From the NCBI GenBank assembly GCA_021927905.1, contig BLLK01000056.1:186001-250000 (forward strand): a stretch of DNA of 64,000 nt. Direction: 5' to 3'. How positions within the stretch are numbered: the stretch's first letter is position 1; each line of letters starts with the position of its first letter. Below, piece after piece: positions 9,796 to 19,600 of this stretch. The stretch is from Chaetoceros tenuissimus (taxonomy: Eukaryota; Bacillariophyta; Thalassiosirophyceae; Chaetocerotales; Chaetocerotaceae). The notes under the pieces were generated by a model. It saw nothing but the letters and a program-made list of their open reading frames with translations. It did not search any database and had not been told where the DNA came from. The position numbers and the translations under genes are program-made.

Positions 9796-9974
9796 GATTG
9801 GGGTGGCACAACAAAGTCAGCCCCCTTCGGTCTCTACGCGTACGTACCTACATTGATCAGCAAAAGAAACGCTCAAAAACCGCTCCCTTTTCTCTTCACT
9901 AGAATGATCATTATTAGGTACTGATATAAATAGCTACCAATGCACTCATAATAGCTTTACGAGCCAAATGTTCG

Positions 9975-9975
<1 letters not shown>

Positions 9976-10018
<43 letters not shown>

Positions 10019-10019
10019 A
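9976..10019. repeat. (TA)n microsatellite
   Basis: About 44 bp of nearly pure TA dinucleotide, about 50 bp beyond the 3' end of the RING-ankyrin gene. Confidence 0.95.
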
Positions 10020-10070
10020 CATTTCTCCAGTTTATATAGAAAAATTATTATGAAATTTTTTTAGATGTCA

Positions 10071-11240
10071 CTATAATCCTCTAAAAATATCACTTGGATC
10101 GTCACTCAACTGCCATTCTTCTTTTCTCAAGTCTCCATATTTCCTCTCAATATCTTCCCATTCGCCATCTCCTTCACCAAAACAGTGTGATATGATAGCA
10201 TACTTGCATGCTCCATCCTCATGTCTCCCAGCATATTGTATTAATCTACCCGGATCACCTCTAGTTCGATCTCGGCGCTTCAAATTCTCTGCTTTGACTT
10301 TTACTGTTTCTTGAGTCAGTTCAACTCTCACAATATATTTATCTGAGTCACTGAGGTATCTCAAAGCGATACAAGTTAATCCGTTCAGTTTGGGACTTGC
10401 AGTGAGTCCACGTAACTCACATCTTCGTCCACCAAGCGGACTTTGGATTAACTTTGCCAACTTTTTGTTTCTTCCATATTTCAATGCTACATCTACACAG
10501 TCATTGTCAATTTCTGCTCCCCATTCAAGTAGCAAACGAGCAGCATCATGAAGCTCTTTCTCATGACATGCTTGCCGAAATGGAGTCTGTCCGGATGAAG
10601 ATTTTACATTTACCTCTGCACCCAATTGTAACAAAATGCTCATAAGTGGCAAGTTGCCAATAAATTCTGCTTCATGGAGTAATGTTCTATAGAATTTATT
10701 GGGACTTGTAGCATTGATACGCTCGTATGGGATTGGCTCTTCCCCAAGCCATTCCAATACGATATCTGTATGTGCATTTTCGGCAGCACGGCGAATCTCA
10801 TTTGGTAATTCTTCAACGGGGTTTACATCTTCCAAAATTTCCGGATTTTCTCCAATCAATTCGTCCATTCTAGCAATTTTTTCATCAACTGCATTCAATG
10901 CTGCCTTTAATTTCAACTCGTTGAAATCCTGCTGATTTTGTTCCTGCGAAAAATTTAGCAGTTCAGCGATGAATGGAATAGCACCTTCGTTCCTACTACT
11001 CAAACAAGTCATGAGTAGAGTCCTAAATTGCTTGAAATGAGTGCGTTGATTCATCATTTCTTTTGTGACAGGTATTTTTGCTCTGCATTTTGGACAAGTG
11101 TTTTCACATGCTTCTTTATCAACATTTGAAGGTCGCCAATTTGCAAGACATTTTGCGCAAAAGGTGTGGCTACATGGCAATTTGATCGGGTCTTGGAAGC
11201 TTTCAAGACAAATTACACAGAGTTCTTCTTCAGTATTCAT
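10071..11240 (-). CDS. RING-finger plus ankyrin-repeat protein (putative E3 ubiquitin ligase)
   Basis: 389 aa. Residues 8 to about 54 form a C3HC4 RING: CVICLESF, LPCSHTFCAKCLANW and TCPKCRAKIP give all eight zinc ligands. Residues about 145-260 contain two to three ankyrin repeats (FYRTLLHEAEFIGNLPLMSI, GQTPFRQACHEKELHDAARL). The C-terminal 110 aa are unrecognised. RING proteins recruit a ubiquitin-charged E2, and ankyrin repeats usually bind the substrate. The protein looks complete and soluble. Its RING is a different type from the RING-H2 cluster at 24-28 kb, so the two are not recent paralogues. Confidence 0.85.
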   Translation of the reverse strand: MNTEEELCVICLESFQDPIKLPCSHTFCAKCLANWRPSNVDKEACENTCPKCRAKIPVTKEMMNQRTHFKQFRTLLMTCLSSRNEGAIPFIAELLNFSQEQNQQDFNELKLKAALNAVDEKIARMDELIGENPEILEDVNPVEELPNEIRRAAENAHTDIVLEWLGEEPIPYERINATSPNKFYRTLLHEAEFIGNLPLMSILLQLGAEVNVKSSSGQTPFRQACHEKELHDAARLLLEWGAEIDNDCVDVALKYGRNKKLAKLIQSPLGGRRCELRGLTASPKLNGLTCIALRYLSDSDKYIVRVELTQETVKVKAENLKRRDRTRGDPGRLIQYAGRHEDGACKYAIISHCFGEGDGEWEDIERKYGDLRKEEWQLSDDPSDIFRGL

Positions 11241-11691
11241 ACTGGTAATATCTTGCTAATGAACTAGTGGCTATACTAAGGAGGTAGTACCTATCAATTA
11301 TTGATACCAATACGTAATGATGGTAAAAAATGAACGTTATGAAAGATTGAAATTCAAAAAACATATTCATATGTGAGGCAACATCTATCCATGTCTTGTT
11401 GGTATGTTTGTGCCGGAAGTTACGACTCAAGTTGGGACTCAAAGGATTCTTTCCAAGAAAATCTGCATCTCTTCAAGACTTCATGATGGGTCTTCATTAT
11501 CATAAAACCATTCAAAGTAATTCAATTGAAGTAAACAGACAATGGTTCAACGTTGCATAGCGTGACGTAAGAATCCTTTCTCCATCATAGATTTCTTCGT
11601 CTTTATCACATTCAGTGTGTTCATAATTTCAGAAGCTGACATATAACATATCATAGGATATAGTTCCATTGACTCATACATTCATTTCAAT
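11241..11691. other. Divergent intergenic region
   Basis: About 450 bp between the start of the RING-ankyrin gene and the ATP-grasp gene. No gene or distinct motif seen. Presumed to hold both promoters. Confidence 0.4.
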
Positions 11692-12726
11692 ATGTTTCAA
11701 TCATTTAAAAATAAATGCCTCGTAGCTGTACTTGCTCTTGCATCTTTCTTCCTGAGCTTTACAAATGCTATTGTAATGAATCCACTCTCTCATCGTTCAG
11801 CAGATGATATGAAGCTGTGGGTTCTATGGAACAGAGTCTCCTCCATGAAATACGAAAAGGATAGATTCATTGAAGAAGCAGAAAAGGCAAGTATGGACTT
11901 CAACATCGTCCATGCAGATGAAATTGAATTGGTTGTAGATCGTGATGATCGCAAGTCCATCATTTACAACAACGAAATCGTATCTCTTCCAGATGTCATG
12001 CTTGCTCGTACCGGATCAGGAACTAGCTTCTACAACCTCAGTGTCTTGAGACAGTTTGAGAGATTGAATGTGCCTACTTTGCCAAACTCTGCTGCTATCG
12101 AGGCATCTAAAGATAAAATGTACGCCAACCAGATCCTAGCTCAAGCCGGTCTTCCTATCCCAAAAACTATGCTTGCTCGTTTTCCATGTAATTCTGAGCT
12201 TGTGCAAAAGGTTGTAGGTTTCCCATGTGTTTTGAAAGTAGTCACTGGGTCTCTTGGAAAAGGAGTTCACCTCTGTCACTCGCCCAAGGAGTTTGAGGAG
12301 CTTTCAGAACTACTCTCCTCTGTGAATAAAAACATGAGTATGATTATTCAAGAATTTGTAGATTTTTCCTCGGGTAGAGATCTACGTGTCATGGTTGTAG
12401 GAGGAAAGGTAGTAGGTGCTATGCAACGAAAGTCTACTGATGGAAATTTCAAAGCAAATGTTTCTCGTGGAGGTGAGGCAACTGCATTCCCAGTAGACCA
12501 AGATATGGAGAAACTTGCAATTGATGTTGCAAAGGCTCTTGATCTTGAAGTTGCTGGTATCGACTTGCTTTTCCATCCTGATGGATACAAAGTATGTGAG
12601 GCTAACTCCTCTCCTGGATTCAAGGGATTTGAGGAGGCTCTAGGAATCAATGTTCCAAAGATTATGTTTCAATACGCCAAAGAGAGAGCAAATAGTAGAT
12701 TTTCTGATTCTTATCGTCCTTATTAG
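11692..12726 (+). CDS. RimK-like ATP-grasp ligase
   Basis: 344 aa. The first 26 residues (KCLVAVLALASFFLSFTNA) form a signal peptide, so the enzyme enters the secretory pathway or an organelle. The rest is a RimK/LysX-type ATP-grasp protein. It has an N-terminal Rossmann-like domain (DVMLARTGSG), then NSAAIEASKDKMYANQILAQ, then FPCVLKVVTGSLGKGVHLC (ATP-binding lysine and Gly loop). IIQEFVDFSSGRDLRVMVVG (nucleotide-binding strand) and VAGIDLLFHPDGYKVCEANS (Mg-binding Asp/Glu/Asn) follow. The family adds amino acids, often glutamate, to proteins or small peptides using ATP. The closest known architecture is prokaryotic, so an origin by transfer or from the plastid ancestor is likely. The substrate cannot be told. 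Confidence 0.88.
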   Translation: MFQSFKNKCLVAVLALASFFLSFTNAIVMNPLSHRSADDMKLWVLWNRVSSMKYEKDRFIEEAEKASMDFNIVHADEIELVVDRDDRKSIIYNNEIVSLPDVMLARTGSGTSFYNLSVLRQFERLNVPTLPNSAAIEASKDKMYANQILAQAGLPIPKTMLARFPCNSELVQKVVGFPCVLKVVTGSLGKGVHLCHSPKEFEELSELLSSVNKNMSMIIQEFVDFSSGRDLRVMVVGGKVVGAMQRKSTDGNFKANVSRGGEATAFPVDQDMEKLAIDVAKALDLEVAGIDLLFHPDGYKVCEANSSPGFKGFEEALGINVPKIMFQYAKERANSRFSDSYRPY

Positions 12727-13047
12727 AGAGGGAGTGAGTTCAATAGCAATTTTTCGTGTAGGAAATTTTTTTACCAAATAATAGTTATAATAATATAATG
12801 AAGGATATTCATGTTTGAACTTATTTTTTACTTCTATTACTATGTGCTTTGCAATGATACATTTCACAAAAAAGCTTTTGAAATGCGAACTCGAATATAC
12901 ATGTCATTGATTAATTGACAAGTCAACAGATTTTACGACCAGATAACAATTCTAGAACAGTCTAGAACATGTCCGTATTTCTATTCGCATGATACATTAT
13001 TTATTCAGTTCTAATTCGTTATCCTGTCTCTTCCTTTTGTTAACATC
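12727..13047. other. Intergenic
   Basis: About 320 bp, AT-rich, with no recognisable feature. The repeat TCTAGAACA/GTCTAGAACA near 12950-12970 is a short direct repeat only. Confidence 0.35.
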
Positions 13048-14577
13048 ATGATGCCAACTCGACTTGAAAAGAAAGAAGCAAAGATTTTTGAAAAGATCCC
13101 GAAGGTGCAACTTTTCAAGCAAGATATAGGTGGGCATGTCTCGAGAGGTTTGATAAGTCCAAAACTTTATATTGATTGGTCACCACCATCAGACTTTCAA
13201 TTGATTCCGGTTGATAAAGAAGGCAATATCATATGCAAAATCGATGTTAGTAGCTTTGCCTCGCGTGCAGATTACTTTCGTGCACTCCGTATGGATAGGA
13301 ATTGGGCAAATGTAGCCATCCGTTGTTGTGAAACTGGATCATTCATGTCTTGTCGACGCAGTACATATATACCAAGCGCTGGATGGACATGCTTAACTGA
13401 ATATAGAACTTCTGTTGGAGAATTTGAGCAATTCAAGCTTCAATTTCATCCAACATCGGGAGCTTTTACGTTCAAGACCCATAATAATTGCTACTTGGAT
13501 GCTAATAGAACCTTTTCAACTCTTGTATGTAGACCAGCACCTACAAATGAAAAAGGGTGGTTGGAAACCTCAGAAACCAACAAGACCATTGCAAGTGACC
13601 GCTCTTGGTTGATTTCTCCAAAATTAAAGACTTCATCCTCGCAAGAAAGAATTCTCTTTATTGGTGCGTATGATGAAACCTCTATTCTCTGGAATCGAGA
13701 AATGGAGCTCTATGCTGAAGGAGAACTCTTAGTAGACAATGCAAAAAGTTGCCTTTTGTCAAATGATTATTTAAATCTCCTACGAAAGTGGATGCAAGAA
13801 TTCGCTCCTAAGCATTTTCCTCGTGGAGGTTGGACTCATTGGACAAAGAATGATAAGTTCCACCATTACCTTCGTCTACAAGCAAACGAAGAACAAGAAG
13901 AAGTATCATTCCAATCATTCGTTAGTATCATTACAACCAAGAACTTCTCAAGGTCTTTGTGCTTAGAATGCATGAATGAGCTCATGGAAATACACTTGAA
14001 GTATTCAAAGGAAGCGACAAACAAATATCTTGAGAAATACAAAATGAGAAGGGATGAAGCCATAAGATCAGAATTGCATCACCTTATGTGGACCTATGAC
14101 CAGTTCAATGAAGAAGCTCCTCTTAATAAAGTTCTCAACGAAGCGTTGCAGGGTATAGAGAAAAATATGGAAAAGCTGAATGAAAATATCGCAACAGCTG
14201 AAGATATTCTAGTAGCTGCAGCAGAATTGGAGGAGCAATGTAAATTGTTTCGAAAGAGGACAAAGTCTCTTCGAAAAATGACTACCATGAGTTGGAAGGA
14301 CGATTGGCTGGATAAATCATTGATTATGGTAGGCGGAGGAATTGGAATGACAGCTGGAGCTCTTTTTGGACTATTGATAGGTGAGCCATTGACGTCTGTA
14401 TACATCGGCACACAACTTGCAGAAATTTTTGTTGGCGCCTTCACAGGTCTCTTGGGTGGATTAGGTTTAACTGTCCCTTACTATGTATGTAGAAAGATTT
14501 TGACTATGTATCAGCCTCCGCCTATTAGAGAAGATATGGATGAATCTGAATTGGATTATGCAGTTCTGTTCAATTAA
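13048..14577 (+). CDS. Membrane-anchored protein with a possible beta-trefoil-like N-terminus, unknown function
   Basis: 509 aa. Residues about 60-200 contain Trp/Phe-rich strands with GAFTFKTHNNCYLDANR, which is reminiscent of fascin-like or actin-crosslinking beta-trefoil repeats (weak inference). Residues about 290-410 are long charged helices, probably a coiled coil (EKYKMRRDEAIRSELH, GIEKNMEKLNENIATAEDIL). Near the C-terminus, two Gly-rich hydrophobic segments (MVGGGIGMTAGALFGLLIGE and FVGAFTGLLGGLGLTVPYYV) form a membrane hairpin. The tail is acidic. This would anchor a cytosolic body to a membrane. No named family is recognised. Confidence 0.7.
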   Translation: MMPTRLEKKEAKIFEKIPKVQLFKQDIGGHVSRGLISPKLYIDWSPPSDFQLIPVDKEGNIICKIDVSSFASRADYFRALRMDRNWANVAIRCCETGSFMSCRRSTYIPSAGWTCLTEYRTSVGEFEQFKLQFHPTSGAFTFKTHNNCYLDANRTFSTLVCRPAPTNEKGWLETSETNKTIASDRSWLISPKLKTSSSQERILFIGAYDETSILWNREMELYAEGELLVDNAKSCLLSNDYLNLLRKWMQEFAPKHFPRGGWTHWTKNDKFHHYLRLQANEEQEEVSFQSFVSIITTKNFSRSLCLECMNELMEIHLKYSKEATNKYLEKYKMRRDEAIRSELHHLMWTYDQFNEEAPLNKVLNEALQGIEKNMEKLNENIATAEDILVAAAELEEQCKLFRKRTKSLRKMTTMSWKDDWLDKSLIMVGGGIGMTAGALFGLLIGEPLTSVYIGTQLAEIFVGAFTGLLGGLGLTVPYYVCRKILTMYQPPPIREDMDESELDYAVLFN

Positions 14578-14595
14578 TTATTTTTAATATATGAT

Positions 14596-14630
14596 CATAT
14601 GAGCCCATACCTTAGGTATCGGCTCATATG
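14596..14630. other. Perfect nested hairpin in the 3' flank of the 13-kb gene
   Basis: Outer 10-bp arms CATATGAGCC (14596-14605) and GGCTCATATG (14621-14630) enclose an inner 6-bp stem ATACCT/AGGTAT (14607-14612, 14614-14619). It starts 18 bp after the stop codon, so the transcript would carry a strong stem-loop in its 3' UTR. The stretch from 14631 to the next gene holds nothing else. Confidence 0.75.
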
Positions 14631-14896
14631 CTCAATTTTCATTTTACAAGGAAGCATTTTGTGAAAATTTATAAAAAGGACTTGAAAGTTGATCTTGAAA
14701 AACTTCTAATATGCATCTAGCCAACCTTCAAGTATTCTTTCTGTATGTTATATTCACTGCATGTATTAACTTTCGTAGCAATTAATTTTATGTTTAATAT
14801 ACAAGTTACTTCATTCATAAAGAAAGGGAATACTACACTTGCTTCAAATTAACATCATAGCATTCCAAACTCTAGTCACAAAGAAGCATACAATAT

Positions 14897-15253
14897 TTAC
14901 TCTTCAGCTGGAGCCTCCTCTTCAGCAGCTTCAGCAGCAGCCTCAGCAGCCTCCTCAATCTTTGCCTTTACAAAAGCATCCTGCTTTGCTCTTCTAGCCT
15001 CGGTACACTTTGCAGCCTTTGCGTAGTTCTCTGGAAGCTCAAGTCCAAAAGCCTTAGCCTTGGTATTGAGTCTACGAAGAGACTTGGAGTGGAAAGTTAC
15101 TCCTGCATCGTTCAAAAGGAATGGCTCAACTTCAGCAGTTACAGCAGAGAAGTTCTCCTTGGTTGCACCGTCGATCGTCTTACGAACTCCAGCGATCGAA
15201 AGTGCGTTTGCACAAGCGATGATGAGAGCGATTACGAAAAGATTACGGAACAT
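14897..15253 (-). CDS. Small secreted or organellar protein, Ala/Glu-rich tail
   Basis: 118 aa. Signal peptide MFRNLFVIALIIACANA-LS at the N-terminus, then a basic central part (residues 50-95, with KSLRRLNTKAKAFG and EARRAKQDAFVKAK), then an acidic Ala/Glu tail (EEAAEAAAEAAEEEAPAEE). Codon use is noticeably biased, with GCA/GCC alanine codons and AAG lysine, as in highly expressed genes. No known domain. Small abundant secreted or plastid-lumen proteins look like this, but I cannot assign a role. Confidence 0.75.
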   Translation of the reverse strand: MFRNLFVIALIIACANALSIAGVRKTIDGATKENFSAVTAEVEPFLLNDAGVTFHSKSLRRLNTKAKAFGLELPENYAKAAKCTEARRAKQDAFVKAKIEEAAEAAAEAAEEEAPAEE

Positions 15254-15841
15254 GATGAAGATAAAAGTAGAAATGTAAAATTTATGTCAAGAAGTAGTGA
15301 ATGAAATGAGCAGCAACAAAGATACAGTATGCAAACCACTGATGTGGAAAGTACGTGTTGATGTGTTGATGATGTTTGTTCTTCTTTGAATGGTTCTGCT
15401 GATGGTGGCAAAGTTTGAAGATGTGACTCAGTATTTGTAATGGCTAGCTAGATAGCTGATTAAAAAGATCTTTTCCAAAACATTAAAATTTGGAAGCCTT
15501 CATAAATGTTAGATAGAGGTGTAATACTGAGCAATCACAAAATTTCAAATATGGTATAGTAAATCATAATATAATCATATTTCAAATGAGCAAACTTCAT
15601 CTGATATGAAACCGAGAATAAGTGTATATGAATATGATAATTCTTATTTTTTGAAAATGGCTTGACTCTATCTTAGAGTAGTGCAATCTTTACGCATATA
15701 CCTACGTGTGGTTCTTTTTATATTCATACAAATTCATTACCGATCAATTATTTGTTGTTTCAAATTGACACTACATCAAACTTCGCCCTAGAGCTTCGAT
15801 GATATGACTGATATTTCCGACGAGCAAGAAGGTGTACCTCT
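15254..15841. other. Intergenic upstream of the small secreted protein gene
   Basis: About 590 bp containing the promoter of the gene ending at 15253 and the 3' flank of the ABM gene. No gene seen. Confidence 0.4.
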
Positions 15842-16144
15842 TCAAGTCATGAAAACACCGGTACACTTCTTGGTGACACTAGATACAATCCCTCCACTAG
15901 CCTTAAAGTCTCCCCAAAGCTTGAAATGAGGCTGCTCCTTATGAAAAGCAACCGCATCTGCGTTTTCGTAAACTTCGTAAAAGAAATAAACGTTTTCCTT
16001 CATGCCATCCTTGACGACATCAAATCTTAAACAGCCTGGTTCAGCCCTGCTTCCGATTGCGTCCTTTTCAATAATGTCGAGGAATTCTTCAACTCTTTCT
16101 GGCTTGATTTCTGCCTCGACTACAATTGCAATTACTTCGGACAT
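15842..16144 (-). CDS. ABM-domain protein (putative quinol/antibiotic-biosynthesis-type monooxygenase)
   Basis: 100 aa, the normal length for a single ABM (dimeric alpha-beta barrel) domain. The pattern is clear: EAEIKPERVEEFLDIIEKDA, then SRAEPGCLRFDVVKD, then YFFYEVYENADAVAFHKEQP, then HFKLWGDF. Relatives include YgiN and LsrG and are cofactor-less mono-oxygenases or isomerases acting on quinols, heme or autoinducer-2. The substrate is not predictable. No targeting peptide, so probably cytosolic. Confidence 0.88.
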   Translation of the reverse strand: MSEVIAIVVEAEIKPERVEEFLDIIEKDAIGSRAEPGCLRFDVVKDGMKENVYFFYEVYENADAVAFHKEQPHFKLWGDFKASGGIVSSVTKKCTGVFMT

Positions 16145-16625
16145 GTTCTTGTTCTTTGGCTTATTTTTGGAATCTTCTTCTTGTTGCTATAAATCATGGT
16201 GGAAGATAAGGATATGCCAAGTGAGAATTTCAAGTAGACAATTAGATATTAGACATCAGAATGTGAACTTACCTTCTTTGATTGGCAGCAAAACTTTTAC
16301 CTAACAAAGATTTCAATCTATTCAAAAGCTTCCTCTGTTGTTCTGTAAAAAGATCGTTTTCTGTTTTGTTCGTTGGATCTTTTGTAAGGCAACTGTCTCG
16401 ATAGGCCATTTATGAACGTTATAACCGCTAATATTTCTTTCACAAATTCCAATTTCTGTTTGACGCCAAAGCGTTTATAATAATATGCCAAGGCTCTGCT
16501 AAAATCTAGATAACAAATTGCATGAATAATTTTATTACCTTAGGTTTCTTTTCCCTCACCTGCTGAGTCATTCATTTAGACCGAACTATGGGTGCACGCA
16601 AATGTCTATTTTGTCTTTACTTTAG
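16145..16625. other. Intergenic
   Basis: About 480 bp between two minus-strand genes: the 3' end of the TARBP1 gene side and the 5' flank of the ABM gene. No gene seen. The transcript of the ABM gene could have a 5' UTR intron here (AG-rich junctions near 16270), but this is not supported further. Confidence 0.35.
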
Positions 16626-19600
16626 CTAGCTCAATCTTGCTCTCTTGTTCATCATTTGCTTAGTAAACTCCCAAATACTGATTGCACCTGACACATGTAC
16701 ATTCAAAGAACGAATGATTCCTAGCTGAGGAATCTCAACACACTTATCTACCATTTGAAGAAACTCTACTGGGATACCCTCCTTCTCTTTGCCTAGCAAT
16801 AAAACACTCTTTTCTTCAAATTCGATATTGGAAAGGCATTGACTGCTACTTGTTTGTTCGATTCCAATGATGCTATATCCATCCTCTTTTCGGTCCTTGA
16901 GCCATTGGAGCAAGTCACCTTCTTTGCATTCTTCAATATCTACCCAATCTTCAGCTCCAACAGCAATGCTCTTGAAATTATCCATCTTTGCCACCTTTTT
17001 ATCTGGAACAACAATCTTTTCCGCTGCAAAGATTTCAGCTGTTCTTGTTAATCCAGCCAAATTAGTCACTTTATCAATAAGAGAAGCGCAGACAATCAAT
17101 GATTGACGTGTGCGTCCAGCTGCATTGCGAAGGGAAGCCTCGGCATGCTCTTCCAACGTCAAATTGAGAGTATCGACAGGTAAAATCTTGCGTTGGAAGT
17201 TGACCAATTCTGAGTCATCTTGAATACTATCTTCAGTGTTGGTAATTGCTTCATTCTTTTCGTTAAACGCTGCAATTTCATCCTCCAATTGCTTCCATTC
17301 TGGTGCATCCATAGGAGAAGTTTCTTCATAGACATCCACGAGGCACTTTCGCATAATCTCTACAAGATGAGGAGGATTACTCTCGTCACCATTGTCTACT
17401 GGATAACTAAACATTCCCTCTGGAGAACAAGCAAAGTCAACATCGTATTGCTCAAAAAATTTACTCTGCTTTTTACGTAGTCGTACCATTTCCTTGTTTG
17501 TTTCAAGAAAATTGGATATGGTCTTGAGAAAGAATGTATCATCTCCTTGCATCGAGGTACCTAGCGTTAGAGGTATCAATTTGTGAGTCAAAAGTTGAGC
17601 AATAGCTCTACAGAATCCTTGAGTGCTGCTTAACCATGGAATTGTACCGGCAATCACATCTCTTAGTATAGATGCATTGTTTGCCATAATCTGCTTAAGA
17701 AATAGAGATGAGTAATGTCCAACCATTAGGTTGCCTCCCATAATCATTAGACTGCTCACTTGTTGGGTCGACAAATCAGTGCGAAGAATCTCTTCTTTGT
17801 AAATATTAATAAATACATTTGGATTCTTTCTAGCGACTTGAATAGTAAAGACTTCTACCCAATACCTAATTTGACCATGAAGTTGCTGATCCATTGCAGC
17901 GAAAACTTTTCTCAGAGTTTCATCTGCAATATCAGGAGTTACATATCTGTGGAGCATGCATAGAGCCTGCCAAGCTCGAATCTTTTGCACATATTCGAAA
18001 CTTCCAGTTGTGAGCAATGTGCTACCTTTTCGCTCAGTTACCAAACATATGTTATCCAATAGGTAGGAAATCAAGTAGTGGCATAGTTTTGTAAGAACGT
18101 CTTTGTTGATAGTCTCAGCATCGGGCAAGTTTGAAAAGAAAATAGCAAGGAAAGCTCGAACCATGCTTGATTGAGGTACTCCTCCGGGCAAAGATGTGAA
18201 ACATCCTTCTTCATATTTCTTTACTAATCCCTCTTGATGCGCTGCTGACTTTTCGACTACCTCCTCCTTGTGTGTTAACAGTTTTGCAATATCTCCTCTA
18301 TATGGAATCGCTGCAATACCGACATTCTCTTTATCACTTTGATCTCCTAACCATCCTACGCAAATATAGCTCATTATGTACTTTGACATGTGAGGTTTGC
18401 TAGTACCTGCCTCTTTCATCAGTTTTCTGAAAGCAGTGAGAACAGGTGCATCTAACTTTAGGTTCGGTTGAACCCCTTTACTCTTCATTCTTGCAAGTGA
18501 TTTGTATTCATCTACTAAAAGTCGAGGTTGGAAGATAATGCTGCATGTCACATTCAACATATAGTTGCGAACTGGACTCCTGGTAGTATCTTTCATGACT
18601 GCAAAAAACGTATCAATAATTCTACGAACATTCTTGCTGAAGTTGTAAGTATTCTCCTTTTCATCTTCAGTAAACATATCGAATGATTCTTTCGCTGAAA
18701 AGACAGCTGCCTCAAAGAGACAAGGTAATGCGTCTGCTGGCGTTGCATTCACAGAGTCAATTGCCTTCCCAATAACTTTATCATGAAATTCTCTCATCAC
18801 TGGTAGAGGTTCGGATGATGTCTTATACACTAGTGGCACCAGGAACATCAAAGCACCCCATCTACTGTGTTCGAATAGCGACGTCATGCCTTTCACTTGC
18901 CAAGTTGCTATTTTTGATTTGTCAGTTGGCTTCTTGAACTTGAAATCTAAGACAGAGCTACATTTCTCTACTATACTATAGATCTCTGTCTTTTCTTCAG
19001 AGTCCGTAGTATTTGTTTCCATCTCTGCCCCCACAGTCAAAACTGCATAGATAATGGACATTGTCTTCATCATGAGCACAGCATCCTTCACAGAGAAATC
19101 ATTGCTATCCTTCAAAAGATTGTATTTTGAGTGTACACTATCTAGTGAAGCTGACAGTAATCCATTGAGTGATTGGCTCATGATAATACTAGATGGAAAT
19201 GAGTTCTTCAATACCACGAGTTGATTAATGAGGATGATAAAATGTTTTGAGAACTCCTGGCTCTTCGTACTTCGTCCTCCTACTATATCTTCAACTGCAT
19301 TTGCCTCATCATAATTGCAGACGGACACCAATTTCAACTGTTCCAAAATAAAATTAATGGATTTCGAAAGCAATAGCTCAATACTTGGAGGCACAGGAAG
19401 CATGTTGCCATCTTTATCCAATACAAGGTCCCCATTTCCAACTCCTCCGAGCTTCCTCTCTCTACAGCCTAGCTCAAGAAGAATGATTGCACGGGCAATC
19501 TTTTGACCAATTTCTTTTGAGAAAGGAATAGTTGACCCGCCTCCGAATGGAGTACAAGCTTGGAGGCCCTTGTTGATAGACGGCCAAAGTAATGAAGATG

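Larger units (their letters stand above)
9286..10070. other. Intergenic, carries a repeated 10-mer and an AT microsatellite
   Basis: No gene seen. It contains four copies of TCCATGACCT in the same orientation (9537-9795) and a long (TA)n run (9976-10019), listed separately. It separates the 5' end of the acidic protein gene from the 3' end of the RING-ankyrin gene. Confidence 0.45.

Noticed and set aside
9976-10019. (TA)n run as a replication origin or promoter
   Set aside because: A plain dinucleotide repeat downstream of a gene end gives no evidence for either.
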